Of a stretch of DNA of 64,000 bases, positions 24,132 through 31,671 are shown in pieces. A program made the translations under genes and the position numbers. A model generated the notes under the pieces. It was given only the letters and a program-made list of their open reading frames with translations. It had not been told where the DNA came from and ran no database searches. Location of the stretch: the NCBI GenBank assembly GCA_017397955.1, contig JAFQHL010000049.1, forward strand, positions 1 to 64,000. The letters are read 5' to 3'. The stretch comes from Clostridia bacterium. Lineage in GTDB: Bacteria; Bacillota; Clostridia; Oscillospirales; CAG-382. Numbering within the stretch: the stretch's first letter is position 1; each line of letters opens with the position of its first letter.

Positions 24132-24899
24132 ATGAAAAAAATTATTGCACTTTGTTTAAGCCTTTTAGTTCTTAGTTGCAGCCTTACCGTTTTTGCGGCT
24201 GACGACTTTGTTTCCAGTCCTTCCGGTCAGGGTCCGTCCCTTATAACCGGTGTTATCTCTAACCCCAGCTGTGATGCACACCTTGTAATCACCCCTTATG
24301 CTCAGCGTAACACCTTGGATGCAGAGGCACTTGCGGCTATCGAAGCGGCGTTTGCACAGCTTTCCGCTACCGCGGACCTTTCTACCCTTAACGATGCGTT
24401 TGCTTCTCACGTTGCATCCTTGGGTCTTGATGGCAGTAAGCTTGCAGTAAGCGATTTGTTTGATGCAAGCTATATCGGTTGTTTGCTTCACAACAGCCAC
24501 GGTCAGTACGATATTACCCTTTCTGCGGCAAACCTTGATAAGTTTGTTGGTCTTTTGCACAACATCGGCGGCGCGTGGGAATTTGTTGACAACGCTACCG
24601 TAAGCAATGACAAAACTTCCCTCAGTTTCACCGTAAACAGCCTTTCTCCCTTTGCAATCTTAGTTGAAACCGAAGATGCAGGTGAGGACAGCAGCGAAGT
24701 TGACTCCTCTGAGGATGACTCCTCTGTGGCTGATTCTTCCGAAGCAGATTCTTCTGTAATCGAAGATGACAGCAGTGCGCCCGACCAGGGCGGCAACAGC
24801 CCCGAAACCGGTGACAACCATAACTATATCTGGCTTATAGTTGCCGCAGTAGCCGCAGTGGTTGTTTTGGTTCTTGTATTTAAAAAGAGAAGAGTATGA
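24132..24899 (+). CDS. paralogous surface protein with sortase-type C-terminus
   Basis: A 255-residue tandem paralogue of 23328-24104 with the same signal peptide and N-terminal domain. In place of the dockerin it has an acidic Ser/Asp/Glu linker (about residues 182-219), an SPETG sorting-like motif (223-227), a transmembrane helix (about 232-250) and a KKRRV tail. That layout predicts covalent or membrane anchoring by a class of sortase accepting non-Leu first residues (inference). The first 130 or so bases of mature coding sequence are almost identical to the paralogue, including silent sites, pointing to recent duplication or gene conversion. Confidence 0.75.
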   Translation: MKKIIALCLSLLVLSCSLTVFAADDFVSSPSGQGPSLITGVISNPSCDAHLVITPYAQRNTLDAEALAAIEAAFAQLSATADLSTLNDAFASHVASLGLDGSKLAVSDLFDASYIGCLLHNSHGQYDITLSAANLDKFVGLLHNIGGAWEFVDNATVSNDKTSLSFTVNSLSPFAILVETEDAGEDSSEVDSSEDDSSVADSSEADSSVIEDDSSAPDQGGNSPETGDNHNYIWLIVAAVAAVVVLVLVFKKRRV

Positions 24900-25909
24900 G
24901 CCGTCATAGGCATTCTAAAAAAGATAAGCTCAAAATAATACGCGCCGTCGGCATAGTTTTGGCGGCGTTAGTTCTTTGCGGGGCGGGCCTTAAGGTTATA
25001 GACCTTTGGGAAAACAGGCAAAGTGCGCCTATACCTTCCGCAGGGGAAAGTAATCAGTCGGAATCTGCCGTTGTTGCCGAATCTTCTGTTGTATACGGTG
25101 ACGAGGAATATGTGTTTAACAAAGATGTAGAAACCTTCCTTGTCCTTGGTCTTGACGGTAACGGGGATTCCGTAGGTACAAAGCAGGCGGATTTTGTGTT
25201 GCTATTTGTAATTGATAACGCAAACAAAACCTATACCCCCATTCAGATAAGCCGCGACACCATGGTTGATATGAAGGTACTTGACATAACCGGTACCAAG
25301 GTTATAGACAGGGTTAAGCAGCAGATAGCCTTGGCGCACAGCTACGGCAACGGCAAGGAAAGAAGCTGTCGCAATGTGGCAGAGTCTGTTTCGAGTTTGC
25401 TTTTGGGTATGCCTATAGGGCATTACCTTTCCGTAACTATGGATGCGGTTGCGGTGTATAACGACTATCTGGGCGGTGTAGAGGTAGAGGTGCTGGAGGA
25501 CTTTACGGGTGTGGATGACAGCCTTGTAAAGGGCGAAACCGTTACACTGATGGGAAACAGCGCTTTGATGTATGTCCGCGCACGACAAGGGCTTGATGAC
25601 CCCAGCAATGAAAACCGTATGGCGCGTCAAAGACAGTACCTTAACGCCCTTTACGAAAAAAGCCGTGCCGCCGCCGCAGAAAATGATGGCTTTGAGGCAG
25701 AGGCACTTTCCAAAATCATCGGATACACCGTTTCCGATTGCTCCTTAAACAAACTGCAAACCCTTTTTGAAAAGGTTTCTGCCTACGAAATGAAGGATAT
25801 AATAAGCCTTAAGGGCGAAAGCCGTAAAGGCGAGCAGTATATGGAGTTTTATCCCGATGAGGAATTTTTAGAGAAAACGGTTATAGAGCTGTTTTACCTA
25901 CCCCAATAA
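24896..25909 (+). CDS. LytR-CpsA-Psr (LCP) family glycopolymer ligase
   Basis: A 337-residue membrane-anchored LCP protein: basic N-terminus, one helix (about residues 15-35), a short linker, then the LCP domain with FLVLGLDG, the QISRDTMVDM segment holding the key Arg-Asp pair (about 117-126), and a late MARQRQ segment. LCP enzymes attach teichoic acid or capsular polysaccharide from lipid carriers to peptidoglycan, fitting its place behind Wzz, BY-kinase and phosphatase genes. Its ATG overlaps the previous stop by four bases (ATGA). Confidence 0.9.
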   Translation: MSRHRHSKKDKLKIIRAVGIVLAALVLCGAGLKVIDLWENRQSAPIPSAGESNQSESAVVAESSVVYGDEEYVFNKDVETFLVLGLDGNGDSVGTKQADFVLLFVIDNANKTYTPIQISRDTMVDMKVLDITGTKVIDRVKQQIALAHSYGNGKERSCRNVAESVSSLLLGMPIGHYLSVTMDAVAVYNDYLGGVEVEVLEDFTGVDDSLVKGETVTLMGNSALMYVRARQGLDDPSNENRMARQRQYLNALYEKSRAAAAENDGFEAEALSKIIGYTVSDCSLNKLQTLFEKVSAYEMKDIISLKGESRKGEQYMEFYPDEEFLEKTVIELFYLPQ

Positions 25910-25921
25910 TTTTTAGATAAC

Positions 25922-25960
25922 AAAACACCTAAAACCGCAAAATGGTCTTAGGTGTTTTTT
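25922..25960 (+). terminator. terminator of the polysaccharide-control operon
   Basis: AAAACACCTAA pairs with TTAGGTGTTTT around a 15-base loop and ends in TTTTTT, 13 bases after the LCP stop. Confidence 0.8.
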
Positions 25961-25987
25961 GCTTGCGTAATGCAAGGAGGTGTTAGC

Positions 25988-26968
25988 GTGCCCTTTGAAA
26001 TAGTAAGAAATGACATAACAAAAATGACGGTGGATGCTATTGTTAACCCTACGGATACAAACTTTTCCGGCAGCGGCGGGGTAGATGCCGCCATCCATAA
26101 AACCGCAGGCAGGCGTTTACGCAAAGAGTGCGATAGGTTGAACGGCTGTGGCGTAGGGGAGTGCAGAGCAACCGAGGGCTATAAACTGCCCTGCAAGTAT
26201 ATCATACATACCGCAAGCCCCGTTTGGCAAGATGGCAAAAGCGGTGAGGAGATACTTTTGAAGTCTTGCTATACCGCCGCCCTGGCCATGGCGGCAGAGC
26301 TTGGTTGCAAAACCGTGGCGGTGCCTCTTATCTCCTCGGGCAGTTATGGCTATCCCAAGGAAAAAGCCTTGCAAGCCGCGCGTGAAGCCATAGAGTCCTT
26401 CCTTGCGGAGCATGAGCTGAAGGTTTACCTTGTGGTGTTTGACAAGCAGTCCTATGTCATAAGCAAGGAGCTATACAGCGATATTGCATCTTTCATCAGC
26501 AACAGCTATGTAAAAAACAGAACGGTTCAGTTCAGCCGCGCCTTGCCAATGGCGGCAAAACGGGTCGAGGAGCCTTTGGGTGAGTACTGTGCTGCTGCGA
26601 TGGCGCTTGAGGATGTGATAAAAAACAAGGATGAAAGTTTTTCTCAGATGTTGCTGAGGAAGATAGACGAAAAAGGTATGACCGATGCGGAGTGCTATAA
26701 AAAAGCAAATATCGACCGCAAGCTGTTTTCCAAAATCCGCGGCGACGTGCATTACCGCCCCTCCAAGCCCACGGCAATAGCCTTTGCCATAGCCTTGGAG
26801 CTTAGCCTTGCGGAAACCAAGGATATGCTTCTAAAGGCGGGCTACGCGCTGTCCCGCAGTAACGAGTTTGACATAATTATAGAGTATTTTATAGGCCGCG
26901 GCAATTACAATGTCTTTGAGATAAATGAGGCACTGTTTGCCTTTGACCAAAGCCTGTTGGGAGCATAG
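25988..26968 (+). CDS. macro-domain protein with C-terminal helix-turn-helix-like region
   Basis: A 326-residue protein. The N-terminal macro domain (about 1-165) has VNPTD, the glycine loop GSGGVDAAIH and VPLISSGSYGYP, matching YmdB-type ADP-ribose/O-acetyl-ADP-ribose hydrolases. The C-terminal part (about 205-326) contains KIDEKGMTDAECYKKANI and a helical region resembling an XRE-type HTH, a fusion seen in Firmicutes. The function is probably removal or sensing of ADP-ribose marks; no ADP-ribosyltransferase is adjacent. The GTG start at 25988 is chosen because AAGGAGGTG lies seven bases upstream. Confidence 0.8.
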   Translation: MPFEIVRNDITKMTVDAIVNPTDTNFSGSGGVDAAIHKTAGRRLRKECDRLNGCGVGECRATEGYKLPCKYIIHTASPVWQDGKSGEEILLKSCYTAALAMAAELGCKTVAVPLISSGSYGYPKEKALQAAREAIESFLAEHELKVYLVVFDKQSYVISKELYSDIASFISNSYVKNRTVQFSRALPMAAKRVEEPLGEYCAAAMALEDVIKNKDESFSQMLLRKIDEKGMTDAECYKKANIDRKLFSKIRGDVHYRPSKPTAIAFAIALELSLAETKDMLLKAGYALSRSNEFDIIIEYFIGRGNYNVFEINEALFAFDQSLLGA

Positions 26969-26971
26969 ATT

Positions 26972-27274
26972 ATGAAAAAGATTAAGATAACGGTAATGCG
27001 TAAGGCGCGTTATGACGACCTTATTGCCAAATACGAAAACCCCATAGAGCACGCCTGTGACCTTAACGAGGGGCAGGTGTTTATCTGTGAGGGTTGGAAT
27101 AAGCCTGCGGGCTTTTGCGACAGCGCGTGGGATAGCCTGTCCCCCTTTGTGATGACACTTGCTTACGGCGGCGAGGATATTTACGACGGTTGGATGAAGA
27201 ACAAAAAATCGGCAATGATATCCTGTAACGACGGATTCCGCCCCGTCAGCTTTCTTATAGAAGTAACGGAATAA
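26972..27274 (+). CDS. TIGR04076 family protein
   Basis: A 100-residue small protein recognisable as TIGR04076: starts KIKITVMRKA, with CDLNEGQVFICEG and ISCNDGFRPVSF near the end. The cysteines at about positions 29, 37, 47 and 86 could bind a metal. Function is unknown; members are common in anaerobic Clostridia. It begins 3 bp after the macro-domain gene and is in its operon. Confidence 0.75.
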   Translation: MKKIKITVMRKARYDDLIAKYENPIEHACDLNEGQVFICEGWNKPAGFCDSAWDSLSPFVMTLAYGGEDIYDGWMKNKKSAMISCNDGFRPVSFLIEVTE

Positions 27275-27288
27275 AGAAGGAGAATACT

Positions 27289-27645
27289 ATGCTTAAGTTT
27301 ATTTGTTACCCTAAGTGCACTACCTGCCAAAAGGCAAAAAAGTGGCTGGATTCCAAGGGAATACAGTACGAGCTTCGCGATATAAAGGAGCAAAACCCAA
27401 GCTTTGCAGAGCTTAAGACTTGGCACGCACTAAGCGGCTTGCCCGCAAAAAAGCTGTTCAACACCAGTGGTATGCTTTATCGCTCTTTAGAGCTTAAAAC
27501 CAAGCTTGATACCATGAGCGAGGAGGAGATGACCGCCCTTCTTGCCACCGACGGTATGCTTGTAAAACGCCCTCTGCTGGTGGGCGCGGATTTTGTGCTG
27601 GTGGGCTTTAAGGAAGAACAGTGGGCAAAAGCTGTTAAACCGTAA
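27289..27645 (+). CDS. ArsC/Spx-family thioredoxin-fold protein
   Basis: A 118-residue protein of the arsenate reductase/Spx/YffB superfamily. The N-terminal active site is YPKCTTCQKAKKWL (C10, C13), followed by ELRDIKEQNPS and the late RP motif VKRPLLVG (about residues 91-98). It could be a thiol oxidoreductase or a stress regulator; the sequence does not decide between them. A good AAGGAGA ribosome binding site is seven bases upstream. It probably shares the transcript with the macro-domain and TIGR04076 genes. Confidence 0.83.
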   Translation: MLKFICYPKCTTCQKAKKWLDSKGIQYELRDIKEQNPSFAELKTWHALSGLPAKKLFNTSGMLYRSLELKTKLDTMSEEEMTALLATDGMLVKRPLLVGADFVLVGFKEEQWAKAVKP

Positions 27646-27666
27646 TTTGTCGCTTTTAGAGCGACC

Positions 27667-27720
27667 AAACCTCTCTTTTCAGGTGCTACAATGTAGACAC
27701 AGTAAAGAAAAGAGAGGTTT
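27667..27720 (+). promoter_or_regulatory. long hairpin covering the VWA gene ribosome binding site
   Basis: AAACCTCTCTTTTC (27667-27680) is a perfect inverted repeat of GAAAAGAGAGGTTT (27707-27720), 26 bases apart. The right arm contains the AGAGAGG Shine-Dalgarno of the VWA gene and runs into TTTTT seven bases before its ATG. It may be a terminator for the preceding gene, a translational lock on the next one, or both. A TACAAT (-10-like) lies in the loop. Confidence 0.5.
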
Positions 27721-27727
27721 TTACATT

Positions 27728-28384
27728 ATGAAAAAAGACAAGAATCAGGTAACCGAGCTTGTATTTATCCTTGACAGAAGCGGCTCTATGGCAGGGTTGG
27801 AAAGCGACACAGTGGGTGGCTTTAACGCCATGATAGAAAAGCAAAAGAAAACCGAGGGAGACTGCTTTGTTTCCACAGTGCTGTTTGACAGCCAAAGCTT
27901 TGTGCTCCACGACCGCATCCCTCTTGAAAAAGTACCCATTATGACGGAAAAAGACTACAGCGTTGGAGGGTGCACTGCCCTTGTAGATGCCATAGGCGGC
28001 GCAATAACGCACATAAAAAACATCCATAAATACGCCCGTACCGAGGATGTGCCCGCCCGCACTATGTTTGTCATCACCACCGACGGTATGGAAAACGCCA
28101 GCCGACGGTACAGCGCTGACGAGGTGAGAAAGCTTATAGAAAAGCAAAAGAAAAAGGACTGGGAATTCCTTTTCATCGGCGCAAACATAGACGCAGTACA
28201 GACCGCCGCCCGCTACGGCATATCTCGCGACCGCGCCGTAAACTACAACGCCGACAGTCGGGGAACCGCTGTTTTGTATAACGCGGTATCCGATGCGGTG
28301 TGCAAAATGCGTTGCAGTGCGCCCATAAGCGCCGAGTGGAGCAAGGAGATAGACGAGGACTTTAAACAGAGAGGGCAGAAATAA
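27728..28384 (+). CDS. VWA-domain protein
   Basis: A 218-residue cytosolic von Willebrand A domain with a complete MIDAS metal site: DRSGSMAG (D15, S17, S19), GGCTALVDA and TTDGMEN. It is one compact domain with no signal peptide or extra module. Such stand-alone VWA proteins are often accessory to tellurite-type stress clusters or metal-chelating complexes, but no partner is evident here. The start at 27728 follows AGAGAGG; that site is buried in the hairpin at 27667-27720. Confidence 0.82.
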   Translation: MKKDKNQVTELVFILDRSGSMAGLESDTVGGFNAMIEKQKKTEGDCFVSTVLFDSQSFVLHDRIPLEKVPIMTEKDYSVGGCTALVDAIGGAITHIKNIHKYARTEDVPARTMFVITTDGMENASRRYSADEVRKLIEKQKKKDWEFLFIGANIDAVQTAARYGISRDRAVNYNADSRGTAVLYNAVSDAVCKMRCSAPISAEWSKEIDEDFKQRGQK

Positions 28385-28437
28385 AAAACGCCCTGTTGTC
28401 AGTTCCGTTCGGAAGCAACAGGTGATTAAGTGAGGAA

Positions 28438-28463
28438 GGCTTTTCGGCGCGCGCCGAAAAGCC
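28438..28463. terminator. palindromic terminator between VWA and EamA genes
   Basis: GGCTTTTCGGCGC followed immediately by its complement GCGCCGAAAAGCC, a 26-base perfect palindrome, then CTCTTTATTG. It lies between two converging genes. Confidence 0.6.
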
Positions 28464-28495
28464 CTCTTTATTGTCGTTTGATTTGTGTAAGACAA

Positions 28496-28921
28496 TTATT
28501 TTGCCACAAGCACAAGCCCTGCGGCGCATACTGCCAAGCCCATAAGTTGGCGGGGCGTTACGGATTCCTTATACAGCAAAAAGCCCACCAATATAAGCAC
28601 GCAGGCAAGGCTTATGTTTGCCACTACCGAGGCGGTGTTTATCTTCCAACCTGCGCGGTAGATGCAAATATAGCCGAACTCCAAGCCAACTATACATACT
28701 CCCAAGGCTACAGAGGATAGGTTGGTTTTTGTCAGTTCTGCAAGAAGATTCTTTTCCTCCGCCGTGGCAAAAAACAAACCTGCAGAGCATATTGCCGCTA
28801 CCAAATAAGTAAAGGTCAGCGATGCAAAGGCGTTAACCGATTGAGGCGTTGACTTGGTGCAAATGTTGTAAATCGTGTTGGAGCCCACTACGATAAGAAT
28901 GGGCCAAAGCATATTCCACAT
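28496..28921 (-). CDS. small EamA/DMT-superfamily transporter
   Basis: A 141-residue membrane protein with four hydrophobic helices, half the size of a standard ten-helix EamA transporter and therefore expected to dimerise, like other small multidrug-resistance-type proteins. The terminal helix LMGLAVCAAGLVLVAK is typical of DMT proteins. The substrate is unknown. A second half-size DMT protein lies at 30907-31320 on the other strand; they are not obviously a pair. Confidence 0.75.
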   Translation of the reverse strand: MWNMLWPILIVVGSNTIYNICTKSTPQSVNAFASLTFTYLVAAICSAGLFFATAEEKNLLAELTKTNLSSVALGVCIVGLEFGYICIYRAGWKINTASVVANISLACVLILVGFLLYKESVTPRQLMGLAVCAAGLVLVAK

Positions 28922-28954
28922 TTTTTAACCTCCATATAATCATACCATAGAAAA

Positions 28955-28981
28955 ACAGTCAGGCAGTATTAGCCTGACTGT
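28955..28981 (-). terminator. terminator of the DUF6512-like gene
   Basis: ACAGTCAGGC pairs with GCCTGACTGT. On the minus strand it is followed by TTTTTCTATGG, placing it 57 bases after the stop of the gene at 29038. Confidence 0.65.
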
Positions 28982-29037
28982 CGGTAGGTGCTCACCCGTT
29001 TTTACAGTATAACACAATTAAGTTAAAAATACAAGCA

Positions 29038-29559
29038 TTAAATTATACCGTATCTGCCGCTGAGCGGGTCTTTAAACAGGGGCAATTGCGGCGTGTTGAA
29101 GGTAAAAGCAACAAACGCGGCGGCAATCAATATAAATATCGTCACGGCGACACAGGGACTCTTACAGCTTATGCCTTTTTTAAAAAGAAAGCCTTCTGCG
29201 GCAAATACCGCGGCGGCAGATATAAAAAAGGTGCTTATGTTGTACCAATCCGGCGTTTTGCCAAAGGCACCGTTTGCGGTATAAAACAAAACGGGTATAA
29301 GTGTAAGCCCCAACAGAGTACCAAACAGCTTTACGCACCAAAAACTTTTTTCTTTGAAGCAGCGGCTTTGTATAAGAGCAAAAATAAGCAAGGGGAAAAA
29401 TAGCAGCTTCATATGCTCCCAAGTAGATTCGTTAACGCCGGATATCGCCGCCGCCACGGTGCTTTTCCCCGTAAGCTCGTACAGATAATGTAACAGTATG
29501 CCGCCTAAAGACGTAAAAACAAAGCCTCCCAACTGCCACCAAAACAGTCTTTTTTGCAT
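29038..29559 (-). CDS. DUF6512-like membrane protein
   Basis: A 173-residue protein with five to six hydrophobic segments and the conserved-looking VNESTWEHMKLLFFP motif (about residues 38-52) after the first helix, which I associate with the DUF6512 family of unknown function. The start at 29559 (MQKRLFWW) is preferred over an in-frame ATG ten codons upstream because GGGAGTG is seven bases before it. Function unknown. Confidence 0.68.
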   Translation of the reverse strand: MQKRLFWWQLGGFVFTSLGGILLHYLYELTGKSTVAAAISGVNESTWEHMKLLFFPLLIFALIQSRCFKEKSFWCVKLFGTLLGLTLIPVLFYTANGAFGKTPDWYNISTFFISAAAVFAAEGFLFKKGISCKSPCVAVTIFILIAAAFVAFTFNTPQLPLFKDPLSGRYGII

Positions 29560-29620
29560 GGTTTCACTCCCAAAAACGTTTTTTACCATTGTATGCCGTC
29601 CGCAAAAGTTTATGCCCTTT

Positions 29621-30250
29621 TCAGCAGTATTTGAAAAGGCTAAGATTGTCTTTTCCCTTGTAATATATCCCTAAAAACACCTGCTTTTCGCTTTTAAAGC
29701 CCTGCTCTTTAAGCTTTGCTTTAAGCCATGGTACATCCTTCCCCAAACGAATTAGGTTTTCGCCCATAATGCGTCCGTCCATAACAAGCTCCGTGCCTAT
29801 GTTAAAACCTGTGGGCAGTACGGAAAGCTTGCCGTTGTGTTCAAATACCGCCGTGCCTATTTGCGAAAGCTCAAAATATCCTTGCTCTCTGCATAAAAGC
29901 AAAAATTCCGACAAATCCAGCTTTGACTTTTTCATATTCTTGCGGTACAGCTTGCCGTCTTGCATAATTATGGTGGGCGTACCGTTGATGTATTTGCGGG
30001 TTTTTGGCATTTTATGGGTCATAAGGCTTAACAGTATTGATACCGTGCCGTACAAAACAAGTGCTGTAAGAGACTTCCATGGGGACTCTAAATCTGTGGC
30101 AAGCTCTGCACCTATAGAACCTATGGTTATGCCGCATACGTAGTCAAAAAAGTCCAGCTGTGCCACCTGCTTGTGCCCCATTAGCTTTGTAATAACAAAA
30201 AGAGCCAGTACCGATGACAGGGCAGTAAGAATAAGTTTTGCAAAATCCAT
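29621..30250 (-). CDS. DUF421/YetF-family membrane protein
   Basis: A 209-residue protein: three N-terminal helices with the family sequence LDFFDYVCGITIGSIGAELA (about residues 33-52), then a cytoplasmic YetF-type domain (GTPTIIMQDGKL, about 91-102; LLLCREQGYFEL, about 117-128). Homologues such as YetF and SpoVA-linked YrbG-like proteins occur in spore formers; the biochemical role is not established. The start at 30250 has GGAAAGGAG upstream and is preferred over far-upstream codons that run into the Nudix region. Confidence 0.83.
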   Translation of the reverse strand: MDFAKLILTALSSVLALFVITKLMGHKQVAQLDFFDYVCGITIGSIGAELATDLESPWKSLTALVLYGTVSILLSLMTHKMPKTRKYINGTPTIIMQDGKLYRKNMKKSKLDLSEFLLLCREQGYFELSQIGTAVFEHNGKLSVLPTGFNIGTELVMDGRIMGENLIRLGKDVPWLKAKLKEQGFKSEKQVFLGIYYKGKDNLSLFKYC

Positions 30251-30315
30251 TTTGTCAACTCCTTTCCTGTATTTTAGCCAAAAACACCATTCGGTAATAC
30301 GAATTTTTAAAACTG

Positions 30316-30344
30316 TTGAAAAATTGTGCGCGGCGTGGTAAAAT
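30316..30344 (+). promoter_or_regulatory. promoter of the Nudix gene
   Basis: TTGAAA (30316-30321), 17 bases, TAAAAT (30339-30344), 27 bases before the start codon. Confidence 0.6.
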
Positions 30345-30370
30345 AACAGCATAAAACAAGGAGGAAGCTT

Positions 30371-30763
30371 ATGACAGAGGTAGTAGCCGCCCTTATATGG
30401 GATAACGATAAATTTATGATTTGCAGGCGTCCGCCACACAAAACCCGCGGTCTGCTTTGGGAGTTTGTGGGTGGCAAGGTGGAGGCGGGCGAAACAAAGG
30501 AACAAGCCCTTATCCGCGAATGTCGGGAGGAAATCGACGTTACTCTGTCGGTAGGTGACGTGTTCACGGAGGTGTATCATCAATACCCCGACCTGTATGT
30601 GCACCTCACTCTGTTTAACGCCACTATTGCCGAAGGAGTGCCAAAAATGCTGGAGCACGCGGATATCCGCTGGATTACACCCGACGAGATACCGAACTAC
30701 GATTTTTGTCCCGCAGATGTGGAGATACTTGCCAAAATACGGGACAAATACGGGGTAAGGTGA
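30371..30763 (+). CDS. Nudix hydrolase (MutT-like)
   Basis: A 130-residue Nudix protein with the full Nudix box from GKVEAGETKEQ to RECREEIDV (about residues 37-60) and FVGG preceding it. Layout and size match MutT-type (deoxy)nucleoside triphosphate pyrophosphohydrolases, sanitising 8-oxo-dGTP or similar. An AAGGAGGAAG site is well placed before the ATG. It is monocistronic apart from a possible small ORF directly behind it. Confidence 0.88.
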   Translation: MTEVVAALIWDNDKFMICRRPPHKTRGLLWEFVGGKVEAGETKEQALIRECREEIDVTLSVGDVFTEVYHQYPDLYVHLTLFNATIAEGVPKMLEHADIRWITPDEIPNYDFCPADVEILAKIRDKYGVR

Positions 30764-30765
30764 AA

Positions 30766-30867
30766 ATGATTACTGTATCCTATACAGTTGGTGCTTGCTA
30801 TAAGTGCTCCGGAGGTGCTTTTAGGGGCTTTGCTGTCGGCTACGGAGGGTACAAAGTAGCGGCATAA
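30766..30867 (+). CDS. possible small ORF (33 residues) behind the Nudix gene
   Basis: An ATG two bases after the Nudix stop opens 33 codons ending in TAA. The peptide is Gly/Val/Tyr-rich with a CYKC pair near residue 11 and no charge-rich segments. AAGGTG is very close to the ATG and GGGG is further away, so initiation could be coupled to termination of the Nudix gene. I recognise no family. It may be chance. Confidence 0.25.
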   Translation: MITVSYTVGACYKCSGGAFRGFAVGYGGYKVAA

Positions 30868-30906
30868 TTCTTAACAAAAAACATAAGACAAAACGAGGGA
30901 TGAGAT

Positions 30907-31320
30907 ATGTGGTTTATACTTGCTTTGCTTTCCGCAGTGTTTGCGGCATTAACTTCAATATTGGCAAAAGTGGGCATCGAGGGCGTAAATTCCAATCTTG
31001 CAACGGCAATACGCACAGTAGTGGTTGTGGCTATGGCGTGGGGAATGGTTTTTATTACAAACACCCAAGACGGAGTTTTTGATATCAGCCGAAAAAGCTG
31101 GTTGTTTTTGATTCTTTCGGGTTTGGCAACGGGGGCTTCTTGGTTGTGTTATTACAGGGCGTTGCAAATAGGGCAGGCATCCAAGGTGGTTCCCATAGAT
31201 AAGCTCAGCGTGGTGATAACCTTGGTGCTGGCGTTTATTTTTCTGCATGAGGAGTTTACGGCAAAATCTATTGTGGGCTGTGTATTGATAGGTGTCGGTA
31301 CTTTGATAATGGCAGTATAA
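30907..31320 (+). CDS. half-size EamA/DMT-family transporter
   Basis: A 137-residue protein with four to five helices and DMT features (WLFLILSGLATGASWLCYY..LQIG, KVVPIDKLSVV, FLHEE). The late FLHEEF and IVGCVLIGVGTL are typical of the second EamA repeat. Probably a homodimer; substrate unknown. It is the last gene before the inversion segment, followed by a strong terminator. Confidence 0.78.
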   Translation: MWFILALLSAVFAALTSILAKVGIEGVNSNLATAIRTVVVVAMAWGMVFITNTQDGVFDISRKSWLFLILSGLATGASWLCYYRALQIGQASKVVPIDKLSVVITLVLAFIFLHEEFTAKSIVGCVLIGVGTLIMAV

Positions 31321-31355
31321 CGGGGCAAGTTTTGCCTTTAAGAGAATATGTTTAA

Positions 31356-31401
31356 CAAAAAAGCTTGCGGCGTAAGTTTTACTTGTGCCGCAAGCTTTTT
31401 T
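31356..31401. terminator. strong bidirectional terminator left of the inversion segment
   Basis: AAAAAAGCTTGCGGC pairs with GCCGCAAGCTTTTTT around a 15-base loop. It ends the EamA gene on the plus strand, and on the minus strand stops leftward transcription from the promoter at 31473-31501. Confidence 0.82.
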
Positions 31402-31423
31402 GTCGGTTGACTTATCTATCATT

Positions 31424-31449
31424 GCGTAGAACTGTTTAGTCTACGCAAA
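31424..31449 (+). other. left inverted recombination site (IRL) of the inversion segment
   Basis: A 26-bp site whose reverse complement occurs without mismatch at 32862-32887. Its core is GCGTAGA-N9-TCTACGC: two 7-bp inverted arms around the asymmetric spacer ACTGTTTAG. That is the layout of a tyrosine-recombinase crossover site. The identity stops exactly at the core on the outer side and three bases beyond it on the inner side. Confidence 0.88.
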
Positions 31450-31472
31450 CCTATTTTTACTAAATCTGACTA

Positions 31473-31501
31473 ATTATACCATAATCCTCCCGTTTTGTCA
31501 A
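31473..31501 (-). promoter_or_regulatory. outward consensus promoter inside the inversion segment
   Basis: On the minus strand TTGACA (31496-31501), exactly 17 bases, TATAAT (31473-31478): both boxes perfect. It fires leftward through IRL into the terminator at 31356-31401. After inversion of 31424-32887 it would fire rightward through the other repeat, giving a leader of about 75 nt before the tadZ-like start at 32921. Confidence 0.85.
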
Positions 31502-31671
31502 CGCATTTGTTGTCAAAATTAGTGAAATTTTGCAAAAAAATGTCGAAACAAGGGGCTGTTTTTTCCGAATATTATATATGTTTGTGTTTTTAGGGGGTCA
31601 AAGCATTGGTCATGGTAAAAAGCATTTTGTTTTGAATAAATATTAAAAATTTATACAAATAAGGAGTTTTT

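Noticed and set aside
25988..28384. Anti-phage defence island (DarTG, Thoeris, TerY-type)
   Set aside because: Macro and VWA domains suggested it, but DarT, TIR/NADase or Ter genes are absent and the genes look like housekeeping stress functions.
13617..28463. Shared GCTTTTCGG arms in the terminators at 13617, 15079 and 28438 as an uptake-type signal
   Set aside because: Only three cases, and AT-flanked CGG stems are an easy solution for terminators; a genome-wide count would be needed.
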